64,000 nt of DNA from Eustoma russellianum (taxonomy: Eukaryota > Streptophyta > Magnoliopsida > Gentianales > Gentianaceae): assembly GCA_036186865.1 (NCBI GenBank), contig AP025055.1:8138010-8202009 (forward strand), given 5' to 3'. The notes beneath the pieces were generated by a model. It was not told the origin of the DNA and ran no database searches. It saw nothing but the letters and a program-made list of their open reading frames with translations. This document shows positions 45,256 to 57,999 of the stretch, piece by piece. Both the position numbers and the translations under genes were made by a program. Position 1 is the stretch's first letter. Every line of letters begins with the position of its first letter.

Positions 45256-47010
45256 TGTAGGATCTGCAAGGCACCACTAGAAGGGGGGGTTGAATAGTGG
45301 ACGCGGAAAATGTGGTTTTAAAATAGTTTAAAACCATCAACCAAACTTCTGAAAACAGTTTCTGTTATCAGGACCAGTTTTAAAACATTTTGAAAACTAG
45401 GTTGCAGGTCTTAAAAAATTCTACAATTTGGAGAGAACTTAGACTCAGATGTTATGAGTATCTCCTAAAAATTTAGATTAAAATGCAACTTCAAACCCCT
45501 TGAAAATCGTTGGTGGTCAGATTGCGTAAATCTGCCAGAAACGATAGTCTGATTTGAAAAATTAATTCCTATTGTACGTAACTCCAAATGCTCGGAAAAT
45601 TTAAAGAATAACCCCCTATTAGTTGTATTTAAATGGGTTGAAAAAGTTTTGAAATTGTTTTTGGGAAATTAGTCAAATACAATCAAAGTCTCAACCTTTG
45701 TAAGCCTGAAAATCAGACTGCACTAGTCTCAGAACTTTGGATGTTTGAGTGACTTATACTTGTCCAAAGTGTTGAAACAAGCGCCAAAAGAACCTTAAGA
45801 CGTGAGGATATGATTTTGGAAATTTTCGTGATTTTTGAAAATTGTTTACTATTTTTACCAACGTGATTAAAAACAATAAATAGTGCTTGAAACTGAAAGT
45901 AAGTGCGAAGTAAATGACACCAAGAATTTTTATACTGGTTCGGTTATAAACAACCTACTCCAGTCTTCGAGGATTCCTTTCTCGGTTAGCACTCATCACA
46001 CAACACCAAATAACACCTTACCACAGGGTTGATGGAGTTAAATACCAACTCCAACCATTTACAAACCTTGTATGTGAATACAATGCACACGAACACCACA
46101 ACCTTGCAAGTCCAAGATTGATCACACCTTGATCAATCTTTTTCAATGATAAAGAATATGTGGTGGACTATATGAAGCCTATTCATGTATATGAATGTAA
46201 GTACAATAAGCTTTTAGAGAGAAGAAGAAAGAAAGGTAGAAAGAAGAAGTAGGAAACGTTTTTGATCTTTGAAACTTGTAAGCCTTGTTCTTGTTTTTGT
46301 TTTTCTCTCTTCCTTCCTTTTTAACTTGAGTTGGCCGCCCCCCTTGATGCTCTCCCCTCTTGAAAATTATCTTCTAAGTCCTTGGAAGAGTATATGACAT
46401 CATTGTGACATGTCTTTGCTTACTTGGCATCTTCTCATTCGATGATCATTAAGCTCTTGCTTACTTGGCACTCATTGATTGGTTAGATGTTGTCATCACT
46501 TGATGACTAGACAAATCTGAGAATAACACTTAAAACATGTGCAAAATCATCATAAAAAGATTACCATAATTCACAAGATCATCACATAAAATTTGGAACA
46601 TAATTTTCTCCAATAAGCCATAAACGAATCGGCCATAATGCTACTTTACATGCTGAAATTTCAGCATGTGAAACATTTGTATTCTATTCAAAATGTTGCC
46701 AAGTTTACTTTGATTTAATCCAACAAATCAATCACCATTTAGTACAAGACATTTTCATCATGTTTGAAATAAAGTTGGTCACCAATAAGGCCTAAAATTG
46801 GCCACAATACATTACACACATGCTAAAATTTTCAGCATGTGTGATATTCAAAAATGTTACTTTCTTTATTCCATAAAATATTTAAAATACTTCCATATAA
46901 TCTCCCAATTAATTCACTTAATTCAAGAAGTAAAATATGCCTCATAAATGGATAAAAATCGGCCAGTTCTAATGCACATGCTGAAATTTTCAGCATGTGT
47001 TACAAATGCG
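45256..47010 (-). mobile_element. E: Sirevirus LTR fragment, minus orientation
   Basis: Starts TGTAGGATCTGCAAGGCACC, the minus-strand LTR end of a subfamily slightly different from S1 and shared with E'. It aligns with E' in reverse as far as the third TGCTGAAAT palindrome (46977-46997), then stops matching. Its TGTTGAG end is missing, so no TSD can be tested. Confidence 0.78.
46649..46997. repeat. Evenly spaced palindromes in LTR E
   Basis: Perfect 20-bp palindrome CATGCTGAAATTTCAGCATG at 46649-46668, a near copy at about 46819-46839, and a 21-bp copy at 46977-46997. Spacing is about 150-170 bp. Confidence 0.75.
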
Positions 47011-47480
47011 ACATAAGTTTGAATTGTTACCATGTGTATCCTGTTATGCCCATAGGACCGTAGGTTATAGTGTATACATTACCTCATCCCACATTTATAC
47101 ATATATGAGTGAAGTCAATTTTCCATCATGCACATCTACCCATTCTTCGTTGGTGGGATGCTCACATATATCCCCATACATAATTCCTACCATCTCCAAT
47201 ATATGTAAGATGGTACATATTTGAGTATTCTTACATTGTTAATTTTTAGCTATTTCGATAACATGCGTATTAACAATTAAGGTGTGATGAAGATAAACAT
47301 TCGTATTACAGTGATGTGGATGTCTTCAGATGTATATTTATGTACGGCCTATATTTCTCTTAAATATAAACATTGTAACATATAAACATTGTAACGTATA
47401 AATTAGTTTAGCACATATAAGATACACCTATAAGTATACTTTCTACTCAAGTAATATTTTAAAACATCATCATGATATCT
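47011..47480. other. Unassigned AT-rich DNA
   Basis: No gene or repeat of this window aligns clearly here. It separates LTR E from the recognisable part of the G2 3' LTR and may belong to either. Confidence 0.4.
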
Positions 47481-47702
47481 TTTTTTTTGTCATTCTTGGC
47501 CGAAATTTTCTTAAGCCCCTTGGATGAATTTGAATTGGTCATGGTCCATATCTCATGCTTGAATAATTATATTGTTTGCCTATCAACATAAGATCAAAGA
47601 AGCACTAAGGAATCTTAGTGAAATGCACTTGAAGGATGTCACTTTATTAATTCACTTATACGAGTCTTCAAGTACAATATGACTTTTCGTCGGGGCACAA
47701 CA

Positions 47703-50086
47703 TTCTCCTCCCCTTAATATAAGTTTCGTCCTCGAAAATTCAGGCCAGTCAAAAAGATGGGGCATCTACTCCTCATGTTTTCTTCCGTTTCCCATGTGGC
47801 TTCTTCTTTAGGTAAATAAGATAGCATAAAGCGTCTATTTAGTTCCCTCAGAACTGCTTTGTTCAATTCATCTTAGAGGTCTCATCAGAACTTATTCTAA
47901 TTCTCTAGAGGTGTTATCGTAACCTATCTCATATTTCAAGCACTTGCAACTTTTATACTATGTACTGATAATGAAATCCATTCCGTGTAATCATGATCAT
48001 AACAGGCTTATAATTTCCTTTTCATAAAATATGAAAAAACTTGGTAGAGATCATTAACTCTGGAAGATAGACCATTAGCTCTTTTCTGTAAACGTCCTTT
48101 CATTAATCATGTAACGGTCATCTTACGTATGAAACAGTAGCCAACGCCTTCTGGAATAATTCCCATAAGGTACACATACCAAGCTCTTCATAAGGTAGGT
48201 GCTACATTTATCCGTCTCGCTGATCGCCTTACGACGTAATAACTTTTACTTTTTGCGATCATTTCATAATATCGAACTAGAAGTTGTGGTTTCTCCTTTG
48301 AAACTTATGTCCCCTTTATGACATTTTATATGTTTCTTGTTCATCATAAATCCTTGTTTTCTCTTTTGATACTTGAAACATGTACGTATCACTATTTACG
48401 TGTTCATAAAACATTGGATCATCATGCTATACATATGGAATGAGGATATGCCAAGGTGTAACGTCTCTGCTGGAGTGTGTTAGATGTCCTCAAACAATAC
48501 ACCACTTATCAATTGCTTACCCGGAGCTGGTTAGATAGATCATTGATCTTAGTCAAAGGGTACTATTCTTATGGTGACCATGTTGAGTTCTGCGTGCCTC
48601 AATCCTTATTTTCTATGAATAACACGGAATCACCCTACGAAACGTTGGGAAATAAATTCCTCTCTTAAAAGCTCACGCACTTGTTCCTTTTTGGTTCAGC
48701 AAGCCTCTTCGGTGAGTTTCCTTCATAGACTTAGGGAATTCTTAATCATCGTCCTAAGGTGGCCCGTTCTCATAAAACATGGCTTTCATAATCATGACCT
48801 TGCTTTCTATAGCTTGCCTAACATAGTGCTTTCATATCGTGATGTTATAACGTGTTCCATTTTGGCTATATCACTCTTGATACCAGAATGCCGATCCGTT
48901 CCTCATATAGTACAACAAATGTGTACGAGTGCTAATAGTGACGCATCATGACGAAGACCCCGAGTCCCCAACATGGTGTTATACTTAGTCATTGCTATCA
49001 CTAATAATCTCACTTACTTACTTGTGGGTCTACTCATCATAACTTAAGAAAAACTATCTTAATTACTCATACTTGGTTAATAGGAAGTAGGACATAGGAC
49101 GTAGGTACTTCATATTTATTAGGCGTACCTTGGTTGTTTCTTTGTCATCCGCATAAACTTGCCTTATATGGATACGACTCCCACCTTCTACTTCGTTTTC
49201 TTAGTACGCTCGTTAAATCGTTTCTTTCATTCTTTCCTTCCCTTATTATCGCATTTTGCTCTGTAGCGGTCCTCCAATAATTCACTAAAGATCTTTGAAT
49301 ACGACTTGAGTTAGCTTAATTTGATCTGGGGGTCTAGACCGCGCACAAATCTGATCACCTTAAACTTTCCATTTCTCATGATCAAAGGAACACACTGTCC
49401 TAAAGTAGTGAACGCGTACTCTGAGATGGTGATGCCTAACCCTTGTCATAATATATCAAAATCCTCAACTCTTCTCGTGACTAAGTCCTTGGATGAAGAA
49501 GAACTCACTAAACTCTTTTAGAAAATTCTGCCTAAGTTACCGGTCGGGGTGGTGGTTGGGTACAAGTCCTTCACCACTGGCTGTCCTTACAGGTCGGATA
49601 TTCTGTGCTTTTATCCTATTCAGCATCTGTATCGACATGAAGTTACCTTCAACTTCACTTAACCATTTTTCTGCCCTTTTTCCGAACTAGATTCCCCGTT
49701 AAACTTCTGAATACTTACTCTTACTCACTGTTGGTAATAAATCCTACTGCTTCCTGGAGGTGTCAGCAATGATGTCATTTTACTGAACCGTGATGCCATC
49801 CGCACCACAAAGCGTCAGAGTCTTACTCAAGATATAAATATTCAGATTAAGCGACGAAATTTAATTGTAATCCAAATAAGATCTTAAGGTCATGCAAGCA
49901 GGCATGATTACATTCTATAGATGGCCATCGACTAGGGCTTTATCATCCAGTCAAAACCCTATTTCTAGTCTAAGTCATCCTAGTCTAAGGTCAAATCTCA
50001 TCTAGGATCATGACTTAGATCTAGGATCAAACTTAGTGACTACGATAATAACTTAGTTTTATATTCTGCCGGATCTGGAGCCTCGG
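47703..50086 (-). pseudogene. G2 gag-pol remnants
   Basis: Alignment with G1 shows the chromodomain end next to the polypurine tract (47703-47900), an RT N-terminal remnant near 48500-48720 and gag near 49270-49700 (a frame with AEKWLSEVEGNF-like sequence). Protease, most of RT, RNase H and most of integrase are not recognisable. Stops are frequent in every frame. The middle (48730-49250) has no identifiable domain. Confidence 0.6.
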
Positions 50087-50098
50087 CTCTGATACCAC
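50087..50098 (-). promoter_or_regulatory. G2 primer-binding site
   Basis: Minus-strand TGGTATCAGAG next to the LTR end at 50100. Confidence 0.85.
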
Positions 50099-50099
50099 C

Positions 50100-51163
50100 T
50101 GCAGCGCCCTGCATCCCGGCCTAGCCTGAATCGGTTCACCCGCTGTTACTTCACTAAAGAGAGTACCAGGCGTCGATCCATAACGTATCGTAATCCACGA
50201 TAAAATGTATGGATTTTCGTGCTTACGTGTCGTTAGGTAAGCGAACCTGGCAGAATTAAAACCTTAATTAAAACATCCACGAGATCATTCTTTATTTTAC
50301 AACCCAAATCAACTGTACCGAAATTCACAAAAGTAGATGTTTTCCCATCACAATTAACATAATCAGTCATCAGTCACAACTGACAAGTCATGTCTCCTAA
50401 TCCATCCATCCTTCGCTATCCTCACGGGTAGGGGACCCTAGATTCATTCTCAATCAATTCTACCTTGTTTCCTGCAGCTTCTGGGAGGAAAAATAAGGGG
50501 TGAGTGACAAGTCGCCAGTAAGTGTACCATAAACAATCATGCATTAAATGGGAAAGTACATACAAGAACCGAACCCCCAAAAATTCGGTTTAGAAAACAT
50601 ATCTGACCTCCATCCAATACCCCCGTTAGTGATCAACACTTAATGCGTCAAGATCATAATTTAAGCAAGATCGTTACTTAAAGAACATAACAATAAAAGA
50701 CTGCAACTTGCATCAGTTCGAACATATCAAGGATCATCACTTAATAAGATCATATCTTAGGAACTACCAAGTTCTAACAACTTAGTCTAAGGATCATGTG
50801 CCACTACACGATGACTCAATAAACGTGACATGCATGCATATGTACGTGTGATGCATCATGATAAAATGAGGATATGATCTTTCGTGCCTTTCTTTCAAAC
50901 ATCATCGTCAAGAAACCATAGAGTGTTCAGAATCTATCTTCCCGGATTTGAGGCGGTCACCATCTCCCCTTCGAATCTATTGTTCCCGGATTCGGAACGG
51001 TAACGTCATCAGTTCAGATCTATCTTCCCGGATCTGAGGCGGTCACGTCTCCCTTTCGAATCTATTATTCCCGGATTCAGAACGGTAACGTCATCAATTA
51101 TCGGGTCTATTCTCTCTGGACCCGAACGGTCCATATCAGGTCTATTCTCTCTGGGCCCCCAAC
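50100..51163 (-). repeat. G2 5' LTR, inner part
   Basis: Starts TGCAGCGCCCTGC and aligns with the ends of G4 (reverse) and G1 LTRs up to the hairpin array, then ends at the inverted junction. Confidence 0.82.
50928..51158 (-). repeat. Tekay LTR hairpin array, G2 copy
   Basis: Six units with stems (plus strand) CAGAATC/GGATTTG, CGAATC/GATTCG, CAGATC/GATCTG, CGAATC/GATTCA, CGGGTC/GACCCG, CAGGTC/GGCCC. Loops are TATYnTTCCCG or TATTCTCTCTG. On the sense strand one unit is identical in stem and loop to the last G4 unit. Confidence 0.8.
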
Positions 51164-51866
51164 TGTTGTTACCTCAACGGACCATGTAGTTGAAACTATG
51201 ATTAAGTGACGAAATAAAAGCGACGAGTCCTTCACGTGCACGTTACTTAAGTCAAATTAGCGCTTCTTTATTTAAATTCCTTAAGTTCACTTAGGACAAA
51301 CACTAAATAGTTATACAAGCGAACGTTACAAGGTGCGTGATACACCTTGTGAATTCGGCCAAAGGCCATTGATCACCCTTGAAGTAAACTCGTTCTTGTA
51401 AGAATACAAACATAATTGATCCTCACAAAGCAAGATTAAATCATATTAGATAAAATAGATAGTAGCATAAATTATATAAATATGGGACATGTTAATTATG
51501 AAATGACCAAAATACCCCCAAAGACCCCCCAATTTTTGGCCAAGCCTCTCAAGTAATCTAGAATCCTCCACAATTAGTTCCCATAATATTTAGATAATCA
51601 AATATCTAAAATACAAGACAAGCATGCATATTAAATAATAAAATAAAGAAACAAAAGCAAGCATGGGAGACAAGCATGCAACAACAAGTAATAAAATAAG
51701 AGGGAATCAAGCTTGAATGAGGGAAAAGTGGTCAATTCTCATCTTGTGTTTCTCCTCCCCTCTTTGACCTAGGAACCGCCGGCCCCCTCCCCATTTTCCC
51801 CCCAACATATTCTATTTTAAGTGTTCCTAGAAGCTCACTTCAAGCTCACCTTGAATCCCCTCTATG
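51164..51866 (+). mobile_element. Inverted Tekay LTR fragment (LTR start, plus orientation)
   Basis: Begins TGTTGTTACC, then follows the first 700 bp of the Tekay LTR. It is an inverted copy of 55060-55759 (G1 3' LTR), highly similar with a few indels. It breaks off at 51866 in the middle of the LTR, where Sirevirus LTR E' begins without its own start. Confidence 0.85.
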
Positions 51867-54105
51867 GTACCACTTTAAACCAGCCAAGTGCTGAGATTTA
51901 AAGTATATATTATATATATTATGTATAACATAATATACATATCATGTGCAAAAGTTGGAATTTAAATTAGAGAAAAATTGGGTAATCGATAAATATCGAA
52001 AATTCGGTTTTTCTACGCACATAACATGGAACGTTTTTTCTTGAACATCATGTAACACGTATCTAGACACTTTTTACATATAATATACATCTTAAAGTGT
52101 TCTAGAAAATTAAATTACGGGCTGATTGGAATATTACATGTGTGTATTATTAAATGTGCACTATTTTACAAAGTTAACAAAAATAAATTTCAGCACATGT
52201 ACATACATCTTCCAACGTTACATAAAGCTGAGATGAGCACATGTGGAGCCTGTTGGCATATTGATTGGTCAAGGTCAATCATACAATATTGATGAATCAA
52301 AGAGAGAAGCTACAAAAGGTAAGTATTCAACATATCTCTCTTATGTCACATGCTGAAATTTCAGCACACTAACATTATCATGGCCGAAATTTTAAGATTA
52401 AAATACATATATTGTGTGTCTTGAATTGTGAGGATTAATTGAAGATATTATGGAAATGATTTGAATATTATGTAAGGTAATTAAGTGTGATATTCTACAT
52501 ATCACACATGCTGAAATTTTTCAGCATGTGTGAAGTTATGGTGACCGAATGTGATGGCTAAAGTGTGTCCAAATTCATTTCTCAATTAATGGCAAGACTT
52601 ACCATGTATTGTTGATTCATTTTAATGAGAAAAATCAAAGTAAATTGGGGATTATCTTGAATAAAAATGGATGATGTAAATGCTGAAAATTCAGCATGGA
52701 AATTATACTTATGGCCGAAATTTTAAATGGAAAAGAAAGAGATTTCTTGCCTTGCAATTTATGATGGAATTTGTGATTTATGGTATTAATTTATGGTTGA
52801 TTTTTTGGCACATTTTAAGTGATTATTTCAGATTATTTCCATGTCATCTTGATGACAACATTGAGCCAATAAAGAGGGTGCCAAGTAAGCGAAGACTAAA
52901 TGATGATCCAATAGAATGATGCCAAGTAAGAAAAGCATTGTCACCATGATGTCTTACACTCTCTCAAGCACTTAAAAGGAAATTTTCAAGAGGGGATAAG
53001 GCATAGGGGGGACGGCTGGACTTCTTAAAAGAAGGAAGAGGAGAGCAAACAAAAATAAGAACAAGAATTGCATTCTAAAGTGATCAAATTGCCAAGCTCC
53101 TTTTCTCCTACATCTTCTTTCTTTCTCTTTCTTGTAAAAAGCCTATTGTTCTTATATCTTTCAATCTTGAATAGGCTTCATATAAACCACCATTCATTCA
53201 TCTTTGTAAAAGATTGATCAAGGTGTGATCAATCTTCATTCTAGCAAGGTGGTGGTGTTCGTGCAAATTGTATTAGCAATACAAGGTTTGTAAAGGGTTG
53301 GAGTTAAGGTGTAACTCTATCAACCCTGGGGTAAGGTGTGTTGTGTGTGTGAATAGTGTGAACCAAGGAAGGTGTTCCTTGAAGACTGGAGTAGGTTGTT
53401 TATAACCGAACCAGTATAAAAATCTCGGTGCAATTTACTTTCAGCATTTACTTTTCAGTTTCTGCACTGTTTATCCGTTTTGTTCACGTTCGTAAAATAG
53501 TAAACGATTTCCAAAAATTATAAAAATTTCCAGAAACATACTAGAACGTTCTAGGGTTAATTTGGCACAAGTTGCAACCCTTTTGGAAAAGTATAAGTCA
53601 ATCAAACATCAAAAGTTCTGAGGCTAGTGCAGTCTGATTTTCAGACTTGCAAAGGTTAGGATTTTGGTTGTATTTGACCTACTTCCAAAAAGAATTTTCC
53701 AAAAATGTTTCAACCCATTTAAATATAGTGTGTGAGGAGTTATTGGTCAAATTCTCAGATCATTTGGACGTTCACACAAATAGGAATTAATTTTTCAAAA
53801 CCATCTACCGTTTCTGGCAGATTTGCACATCTGAGTATCAACGGTTTCTGAAGGGGTTAAAGGTTGAATTTTATTTGAAATTTTTAGGGGACCCTCATAA
53901 CATCTGAGGCTAAGTTCTCTCAAAATTTCATAATTTTTGGAGACCTCTAACCTAGTTTTTAAAAACGTTTTAAAGCTAGTCCTGAAAACAGAATCTGTTT
54001 TCAGAACTTGAATTGGTTAGGTTTAAAGAAATTTTAAAAACCATATTTTCCGCAAGCATCTATTCAACCCCCCCCCCCTTCTAGTGGTGCCTTGCAGATC
54101 CTACA
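51867..54105 (+). mobile_element. E': Sirevirus LTR, plus orientation, left end missing
   Basis: Aligns with the inner 2.2 kb of solo LTR D and ends CAGATCCTACA at 54105. The first 400-800 bp (TGTTGAG and the twin inverted repeats) are absent. The right flank AGTTT is the expected target in the G1 LTR (compare 63279-63283), so E' inserted in the G1 3' LTR and a later deletion removed its left end. A run of ten C lies at about 54069-54078. Open frame 52680-52919 is not a gene. Confidence 0.82.
52348..52696. repeat. Evenly spaced palindromes in LTR E'
   Basis: Copies of the TGCTGAAAT(n)TTCAGCA palindrome at about 52348-52367, 52507-52528 and 52681-52696, spaced about 160-175 bp as in E. Confidence 0.75.
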
Positions 54106-55759
54106 AGTTTGTTCACAACCACTAGCATGCTTGTTTACAAAGATGTTCTTTCTTGGATTCAACTCACTTTCATCTTCATCCTTTAGGCCGAAATTTAGGT
54201 GATACCAAGAACATATTTTCACAACACTTATTTAAGCATGCAACACATTCAAGTACCATGTTATTCCAATCTTACCCAAACAACCTCATAAAATTCACAT
54301 TTAACACATGCATGCTTTCTTAGGTCTTCACAAGTTTCATCCAAGAGTTAATCTAGCCTAGACTTACTTAGCTGGACCTTAATTCATCTTAAGACAGCCC
54401 CATTTCACTTTGCATGCAAGAAAAGATTGCATCTTTGAAAGAATTAGTCACATGCAAGATAATGTTCTTAAGAAATCACTAAGGTACAAACTTGAACTTA
54501 GTGTTTTCTTCTAAAGTTCACATCTTAGGAACATCTAGCCATTCAAGTCACTAATTCTTCAAATAAATCATGAGAGTCTAGTGTATACTTGCCTCTTCAA
54601 GCTAGAGTTCTTGTCTTAGCTTGGTTATGAAGTGAGTTGAGTTGGAATCCTCCTCCTTTTCCACTCTTGACTACACGGTTTTGATGGAGAGGAAAAAGGA
54701 GAGTTAGTCTTCATTCAATAGTGAAAATAGAGTTCCAATTGAGGCTAGAACATCTTACCAAATTAGGCTTGGAGTGGAGCTTCAAGTGTAGCAAGATAGC
54801 ACCACCTAAGAGAGTTGAAATCTTCCACCTAGTTGGACAAGGAGGCCACGGTTTTTTGGGGTGGAGGAGTGGTTCAAGTGAGCTTCATTCTTCACCAAAT
54901 AAGAATTCACTTAAGGAATTTGGAATCAAGACTTACCTAGAGATCTTCTTGAGTCTGAATATGAGCTTGATTGAGAACTCCTACCTTTCAAGAAGTGGTG
55001 TGGCCAAAAGTTTGGAGTGTGGAGGGAGGGAAAATTTCTTAAGTGTTGGCTTGCTTGAGAGGGGATTCAAGGTGAGCTTGAAGTGAGCTTCTAGGAACAC
55101 TTAAAATAGAATATGTTGGGGGAAAATGGGGAGGGGGCCGGCGGTTCCTAGGTCAAAGAGGGGAGGAGAAACACAAGATGAGAATTGACCACTTTTCCCT
55201 CATTCAAGCTTGCTTCCCTCTTATTTTATTACTTGTTGTTGCATGCTTGTCTCCCATGCTTGCTTTGTTTCTTTATTTTATTATTTTAAAATGCATGCTT
55301 GTCTTGTATTTTAGATATTTTGATTAATCTAAATATTATGGGAACTATTGTGGAGGATTCTAGATTACTTGAGAGGCTTGGCCGAAAATTGGGGGGTCTT
55401 TGGGGTGGTATTTTGGTCATTTCATAATTAACATGTCCCATATTTATATAATTTATGCTACTATCTATTTATCTAATATGATTTTAATCTTGCTTTGTGA
55501 GGATCATTATGTTTGTATTCTTACAAGAACGAGTTTACTTCAAGGGTGATCCAATGGCCTTTGGCCGAATTCACAAGGTGTATCACGCACCTTGTGTAAC
55601 GTTCGCTTGTATAACTATTTAGTGTTTGTCCTAAGTGAACTTAAGGAATTTAAATAAAGAAGCGCTAATTTGACTTAAGTAACGTGCACGTGAAGGAATC
55701 GTCGCTTTTATTTCGTCACTTAATCATAGTTTCAAGTACACGGTCGTTGGGGTACAACA
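54106..55759 (-). repeat. G1 3' LTR, outer part
   Basis: It is the LTR start on the minus strand (TGTTGTACCCCAACGACC at 55759). The inner part, equivalent to 60794-63278, is missing left of E'. The frame at 54721-55086 (plus) is antisense to this LTR and not a gene. Confidence 0.9.
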
Positions 55760-55775
55760 TCCTTCCCCCCTTATT
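55760..55775 (-). promoter_or_regulatory. G1 polypurine tract
   Basis: Minus-strand AATAAGGGGGGAAGGA directly before the 3' LTR start. Confidence 0.85.
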
Positions 55776-55823
55776 ATAATTTCGTCCTCGAAACTCCAGA
55801 ACTAGTCAAAAAGATATGGATAT

Positions 55824-57300
55824 CTACTCCTCATATCTTCCTCTGTTTCCCATGTTGCTTCTGTCTCCGAATGATGCCTCCATTGTACCTTTCACTATGG
55901 GTATGGATCTCTTTCTTAAGGCCTTCTCCTTTCGATCAACGATCCTTATAGGCTCTTCCTCATAAGATACATCTTCATCAACTTTCAACTGTTGATCTTC
56001 AAGGATGTGGCTGGGGTCATATACATATCGACGAAGTTGGGAAACATGGAATACATCATGTAACTGGGAGAGAGATGGTGGCAACGCCAAGCGGTATGCA
56101 ACTTCGCCCACTCTCTCAAGTATCTCATAAGGTCCAACAATCTTGGGCTTTAGCTTTCCTTTGATGCCAAATCTTTTTAACACCCCTTAGTTGGAGAAAC
56201 CTTTAGAAAAACTTTCTCTCCTTCTTGGAACTCCGAAGGTCTCCTTCTTTCGTCTGCCCATATCTTCGTTCTATCTGTGCCATCTTAGCCTTTGCTGGAC
56301 AAGCTTCACCTTTTCTCGTGTTTGCTCGACAATGTCGGGTCCCTCGCATAGATCTTGTCTCCAATCTCATCCCAATAGAGTGGGATCGACATTTTCGTCC
56401 ATACAACGCTTCATATGGTGCCATCAAGATAGACCTGTGGAAGCTATTATTATAAGAGAAACTCAACGAGCTTAAGGCTTCTATCCCAGCTTCCTCCGAA
56501 ATCAAGGATACAAGCGCGGAGCATATCCTCAAGGGTTTGGATTGTTTCTTTCCGATTGTCCATCTGTTTGAGGATGAAATGCGGAACTCATTCTAATCTC
56601 TATGCCCATTGCCTTTTGAAAGGCTGTCCAAAACCTCGAAGTGAAACGGGATCAGCGGTCGCATACGATACTTATGGGAACCCCATGCAAGCAACGATAT
56701 GGTCAATGTACATACAGGCTAACTTCTCCATAGGTGCCTTAATCGTCATAGCCAAAAAGTGTGCGGACTTGGTCAAACGATCCACAATGACCCATATAGC
56801 ATCATTCCCATACTTAGATCTTGGGTAAGTCGGTTACAAATTCCATGGTGGATGTGATCCCATATTCCATTCCGGCACCTCTAAGGGTTGCAATAATCCA
56901 GCGGGGTCTTTGGTGCTCGGCTTTTACTCTTTGACAAATTAGACATCGCTCGACAAATTCTGCTATTTGATTCTTCATAACCGGCCCACCAAAACTTTTG
57001 TTTGAGATCTTGGTACATCTTATTAGCTCCAGGGTTGTATGGACAATCGAGAATTATGAGCTTCCATCAAACTTCATCTTTAAGTTCTTTGCCTTCGGGA
57101 GACACACAACCGTCCTTGATACCATAAACTGCTGTCGCTGTGGACTTCAAAGTCGTCTTGTGGCTTGTCTTTCATCCTTTCTTTGATTTTTCTCAACGCT
57201 TCATCATTCCCTTGAGCCTCTTTGATCTTGTCAATCAATGAAGGAACAAGAACTAACTTGGCGAGAACCTCATCTACTGAGTCAACTTCTTCTAAACCGA
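55824..57300 (-). pseudogene. G1 pol: integrase and chromodomain region, broken
   Basis: The region reads from the pre-integrase part near 57100 through fragments such as NPGANKMYQDLKQKFWW (about 57000) to an open frame 56532-56203 with SFSYNNSFHRSILMAPYEALYGRKCRS, then 56183-55824 with GPYEILERVGEVAYRLALPP and LHDVFHVSQLRRYV, followed by the start of a chromodomain (SYEEEPIRIVDR). A frameshift near 55890 disrupts the chromodomain. Stops are scattered between 57000 and 56530, where the catalytic core should be. In chromoviruses this domain directs insertion into chromatin. Confidence 0.87.
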
Positions 57301-57990
57301 ACTCTTCCATGTCTCGCTGGAGAGGTGGTTGCCGGGGGTGACTTGCTTTCCGACTTAATGCATCAGCAACCTTGTTAGCTTTTCCTGGATGATACTGAAT
57401 GGAAAGGTCGTAATCCTTTATTAACTCCAGCCACCTGCGCTGCCGCATATTAAGCTCCTTCTAGGTAAAGAGGTACTTTAGGCTCTTGTGATCTGTATAA
57501 ATTTCACACCGTTCGCCATACAAGTAATGCCTCCATATCTTTAATGCAAAAACCACTGCAGCAAGTTCAAGATCGTGGACAGGATAGTTTTGCTCAAATG
57601 GCTTCAACGGTCGGGATGCATAAGCTATCACTTTGTCATTCTGCATAAGAACACATCCGAGACCATTCTTCGAAGCATCACTATATACTACATACTCTCT
57701 CACCAGGAGTGGGTTGAGCTAGGATAGGTGCGGACGTCAACTTTGCTTTTAGCTCCGAGAAAACTCCTTTCACAGTCAGCACCCCACTCGAACTTGGTTT
57801 TCTTTTGGGTCAATCTGGTGAGAGGAACAGCTATCCTCGAGAATCCTTCAACAAGCGTTCGGTAATATCCGGCCAGTCCGAGAAAACTTCTTACTTCAGT
57901 AACATTCGTTGGCCTGGGCCATTCTTTGATAGCTTCAATCTTCTTGGGATCTACTGAAATCCCATCTTCTGAAATCACATGACCAAGGAA
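57080..57990 (-). pseudogene. G1 pol: RNase H, broken
   Basis: The connection region from 57978 has PTNVTEVRSFLGLAGYYR and KKTKFEWG. RNase H at 57703-57461 has VYSDASKNGLGCVLMQ, YPVHDLELAAVVFALK and YTDHKSLKYLFT. It continues at 57448-57080 with RRWLELIKDYDLSIQYHPGKANKVADALSR. The catalytic Asp-Glu-Asp set is visible; one stop/frame change near 57455 and one near 57700 separate the pieces. Confidence 0.9.
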
Positions 57991-57999
57991 GGATACACT

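Larger units (their letters stand above)
47481..51163 (-). mobile_element. G2: decayed Tekay-type element
   Basis: A remnant of the 3' LTR start (to 47702, ending GGGGCACAACA), a polypurine tract, a 2.4-kb degraded internal region, a PBS and 1.06 kb of 5' LTR (from 50100) are visible on the minus strand. The internal region is under half the 5.0 kb of G1. The 5' LTR stops at 51163 against an inverted LTR fragment. Confidence 0.8.

Noticed and set aside
45256..54105. E and E' as the two LTRs of one inserted element
   Set aside because: They are in opposite orientations, and the outer flanks (tggtt and agttt) do not form a target-site duplication.
54721..55086. 121-codon open frame on the plus strand
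   Set aside because: It lies antisense within the G1 3' LTR, has no domain, and the sequence is repeated in the 5' LTR.
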